From Planctomycetota bacterium (lineage in GTDB: Bacteria; Planctomycetota; B15-G4; SIAN01): a stretch of DNA of 32,420 bases. Both the position numbers and the translations under genes were made by a program. Numbering within the stretch: the first letter of the stretch is position 1; every line of letters starts with the position of its first letter. The notes beneath the pieces were generated by a model. That model ran no database searches, had not been told where the DNA came from, and worked only from the letters and a program-made list of their open reading frames with translations. Shown piece by piece: positions 15,735 through 25,686 of the stretch. The stretch spans positions 1 to 32,420 of the forward strand of contig VGYY01000009.1 of NCBI GenBank assembly GCA_016872815.1, given 5' to 3'.

Positions 15735-17644
15735 CGCAGCGGACGGTCGTACGCCCACTGACGCGCGTTTCGGCGCTGATCCACGCGGTCGAGGTCGACG
15801 GCAATCTCGCACGCACGGCGCCGGAAGGCGGAGCGACCGAATTCGACCAGCTCGGGCGCGGGCTGAACGCGATGCTCCGTTCCCTCGCGCAGCACAAGGA
15901 AAGCGCGGCGGCGCTCTCCCGCAGCCTCGAAGAGACGCGCGACGCGGCGCTGGCCGCGGCGAAGGCCAAGTCCGATTTCCTCGCCAACATGAGCCATGAG
16001 ATCCGCACGCCGATGAACGGCGTGATCGGAATGACCGGGCTCCTGCTCGAAACCCGCCTCGACTTCGAGCAGCGCGAATACGCCGAGACGATCCGTGGCT
16101 GCGGCGAGTCGCTGCTCGACCTGATCAACGACATCCTCGACTTCAGCAAGATCGAGGCCGGCAAGGTCGCCATGGAACGGATCGACCACGATCCGCGGTC
16201 GCTGGTCGAGGAATGCGTCGCGCTGCTGGCCGAGCGTGCGCAGAAGAAGGGGCTCGAGCTCTGCTGCAGCATCGACGCTGCGGTCCCCGCGTGGGTCGCC
16301 GGCAACCCCGGCCGCGTCCGCCAGATCCTGCTCAACCTGGTCGGGAATGCGATCAAGTTCACCGAGAAGGGCGAGGTGGTGGTGCGGGTGACGGCGACCG
16401 CCGACGCCGCCGGCTCCCCGCAACTGCGCTTCGAGGTCACTGACACCGGCATCGGCATCACGCTGGAGCAGCAGGCAAGGCTGTTCCGTTCGTTCAGCCA
16501 GGCCGACACCTCGACCACCCGCAAGTACGGCGGTACCGGTCTCGGCCTCGCCATCAGCAAGCGGCTGTGCGAACTGATGGGCGGGAAGATCGGCGTCGAC
16601 AGCGAGGCCGGTCGGGGCAGCTGCTTCTGGTTCACGATCGCCGCCGAGCCGGCGACGTCACCGGGCGCGCAGCCGCTGCCGCCGGCCGCGCTGCGCGGCA
16701 AACGGGCGCTGGTGGTCGACGACAACGCGACCAACCGGCAGATCCTGGTCAAGCAGCTCGAGCTGTTCGGGATCGCGGCGGTGACCGCGGTCGATGGCCC
16801 CGAGGCGCTGGCGCGCGTCGCCGAGGAACGCGCAGCGGGTCGCTCGCTCGACGTCGCGATCCTCGACTACATGATGCCGGGGATGGACGGCGTCGAGCTC
16901 GCCGAGCGAATCAAGGCCGATCCGGCGGCGCGCACCCTGCCGCTGCTGCTGCTCTCGTCGGCGGTGGCGCGGACGCAGGCGCGCAATGGCGAGGGGCGAT
17001 TGTTCGCGGCGTGCCTGCTCAAGCCGGCGCGGCTCGGGCTGCTGCGCGACACCATCGCCACGGTGCTCGGCGCGGCCGAGCCGGCGGCCGGCGTCGGGAC
17101 GGCGGCGAGCCCGGCGGCGAGCACGGCGGCGGCCACCGCCGTCCCGGCGATCGGCGCGCGCGGGCGGCTGCTGCTGGCCGAGGACAATCCGGTCAACCAG
17201 AAGGTCGCGAAGAAGCTCCTCGAGGGACTCGGCTGGCGCTGCGACCTCGCCGCGAACGGCCATGAGGCGCTGACCGCTCTGGCGAAGCTGCCCTACGACG
17301 CCGTGCTCATGGACTGCCAGATGCCGGAACTGGACGGCTATGCCGCCACGCGCGAGCAGCGCGCGCGCGAAGCCGCGACCGGCGGCCGGCGCGTGCCGAT
17401 CCTGGCGATGACCGCCCACGCGATGCCGGGTGACCGCGACACCTGCCTCGCCGCCGGCATGGACGACTACCTGTCCAAACCGATCCGCAAGGAGGAGCTG
17501 CGTCGCGCGCTCGACCGCTGGGTGCCGCCGGTCGCGCCGCGCGACGGCGTCGCGCCGGACGCCCTTGTCGAACCGCTGCCGGAGGTCCCGACTCAGCCCA
17601 TCGATCGCCGCCGCGGACTGCGCCAACCCTCGGCCAGCACGTAG
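15722..17644 (+). CDS. HAMP-histidine kinase-two receiver hybrid protein
   Basis: The frame starts with a HAMP domain ([29 protein letters not shown]), a coiled coil, and the H-box [15 protein letters not shown]. The ATPase carries [21 protein letters not shown] and [12 protein letters not shown]. Receiver 1 has VVDDNATN, the phospho-acceptor in [12 protein letters not shown], and receiver 2 has [21 protein letters not shown] and [11 protein letters not shown]. No HPt domain is present. It resembles the GacS/BarA-type hybrid kinases. In-frame ATGs lie at 15722 and 15731; the second forms an ATGA overlap with the CHASE4 stop. The bases before 15722 translate in this frame as a weakly hydrophobic stretch. 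The 3' end overlaps the PAP2-like gene by 52 bp, tail to tail. Confidence 0.92.
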   Translation: MLWMTQRTVVRPLTRVSALIHAVEVDGNLARTAPEGGATEFDQLGRGLNAMLRSLAQHKESAAALSRSLEETRDAALAAAKAKSDFLANMSHEIRTPMNGVIGMTGLLLETRLDFEQREYAETIRGCGESLLDLINDILDFSKIEAGKVAMERIDHDPRSLVEECVALLAERAQKKGLELCCSIDAAVPAWVAGNPGRVRQILLNLVGNAIKFTEKGEVVVRVTATADAAGSPQLRFEVTDTGIGITLEQQARLFRSFSQADTSTTRKYGGTGLGLAISKRLCELMGGKIGVDSEAGRGSCFWFTIAAEPATSPGAQPLPPAALRGKRALVVDDNATNRQILVKQLELFGIAAVTAVDGPEALARVAEERAAGRSLDVAILDYMMPGMDGVELAERIKADPAARTLPLLLLSSAVARTQARNGEGRLFAACLLKPARLGLLRDTIATVLGAAEPAAGVGTAASPAASTAAATAVPAIGARGRLLLAEDNPVNQKVAKKLLEGLGWRCDLAANGHEALTALAKLPYDAVLMDCQMPELDGYAATREQRAREAATGGRRVPILAMTAHAMPGDRDTCLAAGMDDYLSKPIRKEELRRALDRWVPPVAPRDGVAPDALVEPLPEVPTQPIDRRRGLRQPSAST

Positions 17645-18273
17645 GCGCAGAAGGCGATCGCGTAGGCGCCGACGACGTCGATCGCATAGTGCAGGTGGGC
17701 CAGCAGCACGACCGCCGTGGTGAACAGTTGCGCCAGCAGCGCGAGCGGACCGAGCACCCGGTCGCCGCGGCAGTAGAGCCAGAGCAGCGTCGTGGTCGCG
17801 ACGTGACCGCTGAAGAAGAGGTCCTTGGTCAGCGCGACGTGCGGCGCCTCGGTGAACAGCGCGCTCACCGGGTTGACGATCGCCCACCAGGCGGCCAGCA
17901 GCTCGTCCGCGGCGGCGCCCGCGTTGCGATCGATGCCGTCCACCGGTCCCAGCCCGGTCAGCACGACGCAAGCGCCGCGCGCGAGGCTCAGCCAGCCGCC
18001 GATCCAGAGGAAGCGGACCCCGTCGGCGCGGCGCCGGCAGAGCAGCGCGATGGTCAGCGGCACCCACGCGGCGAGCCAGAGCCAGTAGTTCGCGCGCGCG
18101 ATCCAGTCGACGCGCGGGACCAGTTCGAGCACCCGGTCGGGCAGCGACGGCGCCGGTCGCGCCTCGTTCCAGAGCGCTGCCGCCACCATCGCCGCATGCG
18201 TGGCGTAGCGCCAGGCGATCCCGAGCACGATCGAATCGCGCCAGCCCGGGCGGACGCCAGGCACGTCGCTCAT
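17593..18273 (-). CDS. PAP2_C / sphingomyelin-synthase-like membrane protein
   Basis: This 226-residue integral membrane protein has about six hydrophobic segments. It shows the catalytic signature of lipid phosphatases of the sphingomyelin-synthase-like PAP2 group: [13 protein letters not shown] (SGH), then [14 protein letters not shown] with His and Asp of the HxxxD element. These residues form the His-His-Asp triad in the family, which transfers or releases a phospho-head-group at the membrane. The track ORF extends upstream to 18774 in shadow of the glycosyltransferase. ATG 18273 overlaps the GT2 stop as ATGA, so both are translated together. Sphingolipid chemistry is plausible, but a simple lipid phosphatase is also possible. 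Confidence 0.8.
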   Translation of the reverse strand: MSDVPGVRPGWRDSIVLGIAWRYATHAAMVAAALWNEARPAPSLPDRVLELVPRVDWIARANYWLWLAAWVPLTIALLCRRRADGVRFLWIGGWLSLARGACVVLTGLGPVDGIDRNAGAAADELLAAWWAIVNPVSALFTEAPHVALTKDLFFSGHVATTTLLWLYCRGDRVLGPLALLAQLFTTAVVLLAHLHYAIDVVGAYAIAFCAYVLAEGWRSPRRRSMG

Positions 18274-18965
18274 CGCGGCCCCCGATCGAGCACGCCGTAG
18301 CGGAAGATCGTCCAGAGGATCTTCCAGCCGGCTCGCAGCGTGCCGCTGAGGGTGCCGGTGATCTTCGAGACGCCGGTCCGGCGGCGGTAGGAAACCGGCA
18401 CGTCGACCACGCGCAGGCCGTGGCGCAGCGCCTTGATCTGCATCTCTACGGTCCAGCCGAAGTTGGTGTCGACCATGCCGATGCGCTGCAGCGCGGTGCG
18501 GGTGATGGCGCGGAACGGGCCGAGGTCGGTGTAGCGGTGACCGAAGAGGAGGCGCATCAGGGAGCAGGCGAGCGCGTTGCCGAAGCGCGCCTGCGGCAGC
18601 AACGCGCCCCGCTCGGCCTTGCCGAGGCGGCGGGAGCCGATGACCAGATCGGCCTCGCCGCGCGCGATCGGCTCGAGCAGCAGCACCGTTTCCTCGGCGT
18701 GGTCGGAGTGGTCGGCGTCGAGGAACAGCACGACGTCGCACTCGGGCGGGAGCGCCGCGATGCCGGTGAGGCACGCCTGCCCGTAGCCGCGGCGCGGCTC
18801 ACGGATCACCTGCGCGCCGGCCGCCGCCGCTCGCTCGGCGCTGGCGTCGCGCGAACCGTTGTCGACCACGATCACCCGCTCGACCAGCGCGCGCGGCAGA
18901 TCGCGCAGCACCAGCCCGATCGAGGCCTCCTCGTCGAGGGCGGGGATGACGGCGCAGACGTGCAT
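18270..18965 (-). CDS. Family 2 glycosyltransferase (dolichyl-phosphate-mannose-synthase-like)
   Basis: GT-A fold glycosyltransferase of 231 residues. The N-terminus VCAVIPALDEEASIGLVL and VDNGSRDAS are typical of family 2, and FLDADHSDH is the metal-binding DxD-like element. The tail PVSYRRRTGVSKITGTLSGT matches the lipid-linked sugar synthase branch (Dpm1-like), which loads a sugar on a polyprenyl phosphate. No membrane anchor is visible in the remaining C-terminus. It is coupled by ATGA to the PAP2-like gene, so a lipid glycoconjugate pathway is likely. The ATG at 18965 has only a distant GGAG. Confidence 0.9.
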   Translation of the reverse strand: MHVCAVIPALDEEASIGLVLRDLPRALVERVIVVDNGSRDASAERAAAAGAQVIREPRRGYGQACLTGIAALPPECDVVLFLDADHSDHAEETVLLLEPIARGEADLVIGSRRLGKAERGALLPQARFGNALACSLMRLLFGHRYTDLGPFRAITRTALQRIGMVDTNFGWTVEMQIKALRHGLRVVDVPVSYRRRTGVSKITGTLSGTLRAGWKILWTIFRYGVLDRGPR

Positions 18966-19117
18966 GCGGGCGGATCGCTCCAGCGCCGCCCCCGGGGCGG
19001 CCGCGCCGGTCGGGAACGGATCGCCCGTCCCCGGTCAGCGCAAGGGGGCGTGCTATATCCTCCCCGGCCTCGCCCTCCTCCGGCTGGCCGGTACCCCCCA
19101 CCGAGACGCCATCGCGA

Positions 19118-20221
19118 ATGACTCGTCCCGTCGTGTCCGCCGCCACCCCGCCGTGGACGGCACTGGTCGCACTCGCGCTGCTGGCGTCGACGGCGCCGGC
19201 GCAGGTGCAGGTGCACGCCGGCCCGAATCAGCGGCTGCCGGTCGGGCAGACCCTGACCCGGCTTGCCGGCAAGGTGCGCAACCTCTCGCCGCTCTCGTTC
19301 TGGGTGGCGGATGGCGATGGCGCGACCGAAGACAAGTTGCTGCAGTGGCACGACCAGACCGGCCTCACTTCGGTCGGGCCGCTCACCGACGGCGCCGGCA
19401 AGACCTACGGCTGGCCGAGCGACTTCGAGGAGATCCAAGGCGTCGTCTACGGCATCGAGACGTTCCACAAGAAGCTCTGCACGCTCGACGCCAACACCGG
19501 TGTGTGCACGCCGGTCGGCGGCACGCAGAAATACTCGCGGTTGTTCGGGCTCTCCTACGACGCGCAGAACGACAAGCTCTACGGCGTCGATCAGTCCAGC
19601 CGGAAGCTGCTGACCTTCGACCGCACCACCGGCGCGGCCACCGTCGTCCTGACGCTGCCGAGCAACTTCACCGACATCCGCGGCATCGCGTACAGCGGCG
19701 GCGACGGCAAGGTCTACTTCTGCGATGACGCCACCGAGACGCTGCAGCGCGTCGATCCGAGCACCAAGGTCGTGGAGCACGTGCTCGACCTGAACGACGG
19801 GCCGGACGCGAAGGTCGACGAGATCGAGTTCCATGCCGGGGCGCTCTTCTGCTCCTACCGGAGCTTCGACCCGGCGACCGCGCTCTGGTCGATGCAACTG
19901 GCACGGATCGACCTGGTCGACCAGATCGCCATCCCGTACGGGCCGGTCATCCCGGACTGCTCGGCGCACAGCCTGCTGATCCGCTCGGTTCCCGAGATCG
20001 TGCGCTGGGAACAGGTGGCGGGACCGCTCCCGGCCCACCTCGTCGACAAGTCCGATCCGACGACCCCGGTCCGCTTCGATGCGCCCGGGCGCTATGTCTT
20101 CGAACTGCGCGCGTCGACGTTCAGCCGGGTGCGCGACAGCGACCAGGTGATCATCGTGATCGAGCACGGTCCGATCCAGCCGCCCGGCAGCGGCGCCACC
20201 CCGCCGCGGACCACCAAGTGA
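19118..20221 (+). CDS. Exported propeller-like protein with split PKD-type domain
   Basis: A signal peptide is present (WTALVALALLASTAPAQ). The segment right after it, VHAGPNQRLPVGQTLTRLAGKV, looks like the first strands of a PKD/REJ-type domain. Residues about 50-280 carry repeats such as IQGVVYGIETFHKKLCTLDANTG, LFGLSYDAQNDKLYGVDQ and IRGIAYSGGDGKVYFCDD, which look like beta-propeller blades. The C-terminus (RWEQVAGPLPAH, APGRYVFELRAS, QVIIVIE) looks like the rest of a PKD domain. The propeller thus appears inserted into the PKD fold. The stop overlaps the next gene's GTG by 4 bp. Its surface partner is unknown. Confidence 0.8.
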   Translation: MTRPVVSAATPPWTALVALALLASTAPAQVQVHAGPNQRLPVGQTLTRLAGKVRNLSPLSFWVADGDGATEDKLLQWHDQTGLTSVGPLTDGAGKTYGWPSDFEEIQGVVYGIETFHKKLCTLDANTGVCTPVGGTQKYSRLFGLSYDAQNDKLYGVDQSSRKLLTFDRTTGAATVVLTLPSNFTDIRGIAYSGGDGKVYFCDDATETLQRVDPSTKVVEHVLDLNDGPDAKVDEIEFHAGALFCSYRSFDPATALWSMQLARIDLVDQIAIPYGPVIPDCSAHSLLIRSVPEIVRWEQVAGPLPAHLVDKSDPTTPVRFDAPGRYVFELRASTFSRVRDSDQVIIVIEHGPIQPPGSGATPPRTTK

Positions 20222-20697
20222 CCGACGGGCCGGCCAACGCGTCGGAGACCTTCCTCACGCTGCTCTCGGCCCACGCCGGGATGCTCGACCGCTTCCTGCA
20301 GCACCAGGAGGCGCTGCTGGCGCAGGACTTCGGTCGCGCGCTCGAGCGGCTCCTCGAGACGCGGCGGGAGTTCGAGCAGCACGTTCGCGCCGAGGAGGAG
20401 CTCTTCCCGCGGCTGTTCGCCGACAACGAGGTCCAGGGCACGCCGCTCGACCTCTTCACCGGCGAGCACAAGCACCTGCGCGAGCTGCTGACCGCGTTCG
20501 AGTCGGCCACGCGCCGGCTCGATCGCGCCGATCCCGCGGTGATGCGCCGCCTGATCGAGCTGATCGAGGAGGAGGCGCTCTGGAAGAGCTTCTTCCTCCA
20601 CCACGACGAGCGCGAGCGCAACCTCCTCTACCCCGCCTTCGACCGCGGCACCGCCGACGCCGGCCGCCAGGAACTCCTCAGCCGCTTCCATGCCTGA
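20218..20697 (+). CDS. Hemerythrin-like protein
   Basis: The 159-residue protein is a four-helix bundle with a hemerythrin-like pattern of His and Glu: SAHAGML, FEQHVRAEEELFP, EHKHLRELL and HHDERERNLLYP. These positions fit a diiron site that could bind oxygen or nitric oxide or sense redox state. There is no signal peptide or fused domain, so it should be cytoplasmic. The start is a GTG at 20218, overlapping the stop of the exported propeller gene as GTGA, an unusual coupling between an exported and a cytoplasmic product. The downstream hairpin at 20702 separates it from the convergent permease gene. Confidence 0.88.
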   Translation: MTDGPANASETFLTLLSAHAGMLDRFLQHQEALLAQDFGRALERLLETRREFEQHVRAEEELFPRLFADNEVQGTPLDLFTGEHKHLRELLTAFESATRRLDRADPAVMRRLIELIEEEALWKSFFLHHDERERNLLYPAFDRGTADAGRQELLSRFHA

Positions 20698-20701
20698 CAG
20701 A

Positions 20702-20743
20702 CTGATCCGACAAACTGTGCCTGGAACAGTTTGTCTGGATCAG
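20702..20743. terminator. Long imperfect hairpin between convergent genes
   Basis: The arms CTGATCC-GACAAACTGT and ACAGTTTGTC-T-GGATCAG pair over 17 bp with one bulged T around a 7-base loop (GCCTGGA). This lies in an AT-richer patch between the hemerythrin stop (20697) and the convergent TauE stop (20764). A further copy of CAGTTTGTCTG follows at 20741. No T-tract follows the stem on either strand, so it may be a bidirectional terminator, a protein-binding palindrome, or both. Confidence 0.55.
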
Positions 20744-20763
20744 TTTGTCTGCGGCGACCGAGT

Positions 20764-21525
20764 TCAGCCGGCGAGCGCGACCGCCCCTTCGATCAGCAGC
20801 TTCCCGCCGGCGATGACCAGCACGGCGCCGAGCGCCTGGCGCAGCCGGAGCGGATCGAGCCGGCGCACGCCGAGCGAACTGCCGAGCAGCCCGCCGACCA
20901 GCACCGCCGCCGCGAACCACGGCAGCTCGCGCGGGAGCGTCTCGCTGTGCACGCGATGGCCGAGCAACCCGGCGATCGACGTGACCAGGATGTAGACCGA
21001 CGAGAGCGCCGAGATCTCGCGGATGCGCGCCCAGCGCCGCAGCAGGGCGAGCGGCGACAGGAAGATGCCGCCGCCGGTGCCGGTGATGCCGGAAAGCAGG
21101 CCGATCGCGCCGCCAACCGCCAGCGAGAGCGGCACGCGCGGGGGCCGCGGTTGCTCGATCTCCTGCTCGCCCTTCACCAGGAGCAGGCGCGCGGCGGCGG
21201 CCAGCAGCACCAGCCCGAGCAGCGGCTTGTAGAGCGCGGGCGAGACGGCGAGGCGGCCGCCGAGGAACGCCATCGGGACGGTCGCCAGCCCGAACGGCCA
21301 GAAGAGGCGCCACGAGAAGAGGCCGGCGCGGACGAAACGCCACACGCCGAGCGTCGCGACCACGATGTTCAGCAGCAGCGCGGTCGGCTTCATCTGCTCG
21401 GGCGCGACGCCGAGCAGCGCCATCGTCGCGAGGTAGCCCGACGCGCCGGCATGACCGACCGACGAGTAGAGCGCCGCAATCGCGAGGAAGGCCGCGCACA
21501 GCACCACGACGGTCGCGAGTTCCAT
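20764..21525 (-). CDS. TauE/SafE-family sulfite-exporter-like permease
   Basis: This integral membrane protein of 253 residues has about seven or eight hydrophobic helices. The family features are SSVGHAGASGYLATMALLG at the start and the mirrored LLSGITGTGGGIFLSPLALL in the second half, plus a C-terminal LIAGGKLLIEG-like end. TauE/SafE members move sulfite or sulfonates across the membrane, but substrate is not predictable from sequence. ATG 21525 starts the gene. It is downstream of hutU on the same strand (a gap of about 90 bp containing a possible hairpin) and convergent with the hemerythrin-like gene. Confidence 0.9.
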   Translation of the reverse strand: MELATVVVLCAAFLAIAALYSSVGHAGASGYLATMALLGVAPEQMKPTALLLNIVVATLGVWRFVRAGLFSWRLFWPFGLATVPMAFLGGRLAVSPALYKPLLGLVLLAAAARLLLVKGEQEIEQPRPPRVPLSLAVGGAIGLLSGITGTGGGIFLSPLALLRRWARIREISALSSVYILVTSIAGLLGHRVHSETLPRELPWFAAAVLVGGLLGSSLGVRRLDPLRLRQALGAVLVIAGGKLLIEGAVALAG

Positions 21526-21587
21526 CGATGCGCTCCGTGGCTCCGATTCGCGATCGCGATCGCGACGACGTACCTGCGGCTCAGGGC

Positions 21588-21614
21588 GGCGGAACGCTCC
21601 CGGAGCGGACCGCC
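21588..21614 (-). terminator. Hairpin just after the hutU stop
   Basis: Two base-pairing arms (minus strand GGCGG-TC-CGCTC and GAGCG-TT-CCGCC) begin one or two bases after the TAG of hutU. The hairpin has about ten pairs with a 2x2 internal loop and no U-tract. It may limit read-through into the TauE-type gene. Confidence 0.35.
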
Positions 21615-21615
21615 G

Positions 21616-23271
<1,656 letters not shown>

Positions 23272-23386
23272 GGGAGCGATTCCGGTTCCTCATCGCGCGC
23301 GGCGCGCTGGCTCAGCGCCGCGCGAATTCGGCATGGTAGCGGACCGTGGCGACCGGCACGGCGCCGCACCCGCGAGCGCCACCTCG

Positions 23387-25567
23387 CTACGGCCCCTTCG
23401 GCTCCGCCGCCGTCCTCAGCCGCTCGAACTGCTTCGCCAGGAACTCGACGTCCATGAAGGGGTCGCCGCCGGTGCGCTTCCAGTGCACGCGACCCTGCGC
23501 GTCGAGCACGATGGTCGAGTGGAGTTCGAGTTCCTCGAAGTCGTCGTAACTGGCGAAGCGGCGCGCGGCGTCGTGGTTCACGTCGGAGAGCAGCTTGAAC
23601 GAAAGGGCGCCCAACTGCTCGGAGGCGCGATTCTTCTCGGGCGGGGCGCTGCTGACGGCCAGCAGGACGGCGTCACCGAAGCCGCCCGCCTTCGCCTTCA
23701 GGTCGATCTGCTTCAACTGCTCGACGCAGTGGGCGCACTCCTCGCCGAGGAAGAAGACCAGGAGCACGTTCTTGCCGCGGAAATCGGCGAGACGGACGCG
23801 GGCGCCGTCGGCCGCCAACACGTCGAGCTCGGGCGCGGCGAACGGCTCCCAGTCGAGCGGGCCGACGTCCCGGTTGCTGTCCTGCGTGTAGGGGCGCTCG
23901 GGCGCCGGCGTGGCGCCGTCCGGCCTGGCGTCGAGCTTCAGCGCCGCGACCTCGCGCGACCAGCGCAGCCCCGGATCGGCCGCCGACCAGACCCACGCGA
24001 AGCGGCCGGCCGTCGCCTTCGCCGCGTCGCGCTCGCCCGCCGCCGCCTGCGACTGGCACAACGCCGCCAGCACGAAGGCGTCGTTCGGCAGCGCGACCAG
24101 CGCCTTCTGGTAGGCGGCGACGGCGAGGCGGTGATCGCCGTGGCGGCGGAAGAGGTCGCCCAGCAGGTGCCACGCCGACCACGGCTCGTCGGGCGGATCG
24201 TTCTCGTAGGCGTCGTCGGCGCGCAGCAGCGCCTCGATCTCGCCGGCCTCGGTGAGGCGCTGCACCGCGCCGAGCAGATCGCCGTCGGCGTCGCGCAGCA
24301 GCCCCTCGCCGAGCTTGAGCTTGAGCGTCAGCGGTCCGCCGGCGTTCTCCCCCGCCTCCGCCTGCGCCACCCGCCTGGCGAGCTGCGCCAATCTGGGCCG
24401 CGCCTCCTCGACCTTGCCGGTCGCGATCAGCGCCACCGCCTCGCCGAACGCGCGGGCGTCCTTGTCCCAGTCGAGCTCGCGCCACGGGATGGTGCCGGGC
24501 TTCAGGAACTCCTCCCACCGCTCGAAGCGCAGCAGCCCGCGCACCAGCGCCTTCATGCCCTCGTCGACGTCGCCGTAGCTGCCGTCCTTGTTCTTCTCCG
24601 GGTCGCGCGGCGCCACGATCAGGTCGCGCGCGCCGGCCCGCGCCACCGCCTCCATCCCGAGCTGCTCCTGGATGTGGCAGAGGTAGTTGCGGTTGTGGGC
24701 GAAGTTCCACGACTCGAACGGCAGCGCCAGATGGGCCGACATGTAGGCCAGCTCGACGCGGGTGGCGCGGTCCATCGAGTGCGCCGCCTCGTGCCACATG
24801 CCGATCTTGCTGTAGATGTGGCCGGGCATGTGGTTGGCATGGCCGCTGCCCGGCGCCACCGGACCATAGGCGCGACAGCTGGCGAGCGCCTGCAGCGGAT
24901 CGATCCGGTCCCAGTTGTGGATGCGGTAGTGGTGCGCGCCGGGATGGTCGGGCTCGCGCGCGAAGACCTGCTGCAGCAGCAACTCGTTGCCGAGCGCATG
25001 CTTCTGGCGGATCAGGTAGAGCGCCGCGACCGCCTTCGCCTCGACGTCGTCGGGGAACGCCACCGCCAGCGCCTGCAGCTTCGCCGCGAGCTTGCGGTGC
25101 GGCTGCCTCTCGCCGGCGCGATACGCCTCGGCGAACGCCTCGATCCACGCCCGCTCGCGCGGCGACACCTTCCCCTTGCGCTTCACCGCCTCGGCGAGGA
25201 AGTCGCGGTAGCGCTGCAGCCCCGGCTCCTCGAACTGCCCGTCGACGAACCAGGTGAGCCCGGTGCGCGCCAGCCCGAGGTAGGCCATCGCGCACTCGGG
25301 ATCGAGCTTCAAGCACCAGCGGAACGCCCGCTCCGCCTCCTCGAACCAGAAGTTGTGCAGCAGCGTGTTGCCCTGGTCGAACCACTGCTGCAGCTCGGCC
25401 GCGACCGCCGGCACGTTCGCCGTGATCGCGAAGTGGGTCGCCCCGATCCCCTCCATCCGCCACGGCCGCTGGCGCATCCCCGAGTCGAAGGCGCTGCCGT
25501 GCTTGCTGTGGCCGGGGCCGTCGCCGGGAGCGAAGAGGAACGACGCGAGCAGGACGCGAGCGAGCAT
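23387..25567 (-). CDS. TPR protein with C-terminal redoxin domain
   Basis: A 726-residue protein. The N-terminus (MLARVLLASFLFAPG) is a short signal-like stretch, so export is possible. Residues about 40-560 are TPR-like, with FWFEEAERAFRWCLKLDPECAMAYLGLARTG, HHYRIHNWD and HANHMPGHIYSKIGMW, the latter matching the HMPSHIF-type motif of large TPR proteins. Residues about 590-726 are an AhpC/TSA-like thioredoxin fold with PFAAPELDVLAADG, ADFRGKNVLLVFFLG and a CxxC (CAHC). It likely acts in thiol redox chemistry on the outer side of the membrane. ATG 25567 has a GGAGG site. It is divergent from the PRMT operon. Confidence 0.85.
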   Translation of the reverse strand: MLARVLLASFLFAPGDGPGHSKHGSAFDSGMRQRPWRMEGIGATHFAITANVPAVAAELQQWFDQGNTLLHNFWFEEAERAFRWCLKLDPECAMAYLGLARTGLTWFVDGQFEEPGLQRYRDFLAEAVKRKGKVSPRERAWIEAFAEAYRAGERQPHRKLAAKLQALAVAFPDDVEAKAVAALYLIRQKHALGNELLLQQVFAREPDHPGAHHYRIHNWDRIDPLQALASCRAYGPVAPGSGHANHMPGHIYSKIGMWHEAAHSMDRATRVELAYMSAHLALPFESWNFAHNRNYLCHIQEQLGMEAVARAGARDLIVAPRDPEKNKDGSYGDVDEGMKALVRGLLRFERWEEFLKPGTIPWRELDWDKDARAFGEAVALIATGKVEEARPRLAQLARRVAQAEAGENAGGPLTLKLKLGEGLLRDADGDLLGAVQRLTEAGEIEALLRADDAYENDPPDEPWSAWHLLGDLFRRHGDHRLAVAAYQKALVALPNDAFVLAALCQSQAAAGERDAAKATAGRFAWVWSAADPGLRWSREVAALKLDARPDGATPAPERPYTQDSNRDVGPLDWEPFAAPELDVLAADGARVRLADFRGKNVLLVFFLGEECAHCVEQLKQIDLKAKAGGFGDAVLLAVSSAPPEKNRASEQLGALSFKLLSDVNHDAARRFASYDDFEELELHSTIVLDAQGRVHWKRTGGDPFMDVEFLAKQFERLRTAAEPKGP

Positions 25568-25614
25568 GCGGAGACCTCCGGAGCGGCGACGCGAATCGGG
25601 CGGGGCAAGCTAGC

Positions 25615-25649
25615 GCTTGGAGCCAAGCCGGGGACCGCAGGATTCCCCG
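25615..25649. promoter_or_regulatory. Two inverted repeats in a divergent promoter region
   Basis: The gap of 119 bp between the TPR-redoxin gene (-) and the PRMT operon (+) holds GCTTGG-AG-CCAAGC (25615-25628) and CGGGGA-N9-TCCCCG (25629-25649), directly adjacent. Either could be an operator for one or both divergent units. Both repeats are short and may be chance. Confidence 0.3.
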
Positions 25650-25686
25650 TTACCATCGCTCCGTCCCGAGGGAGCGCCGCCCGCGC

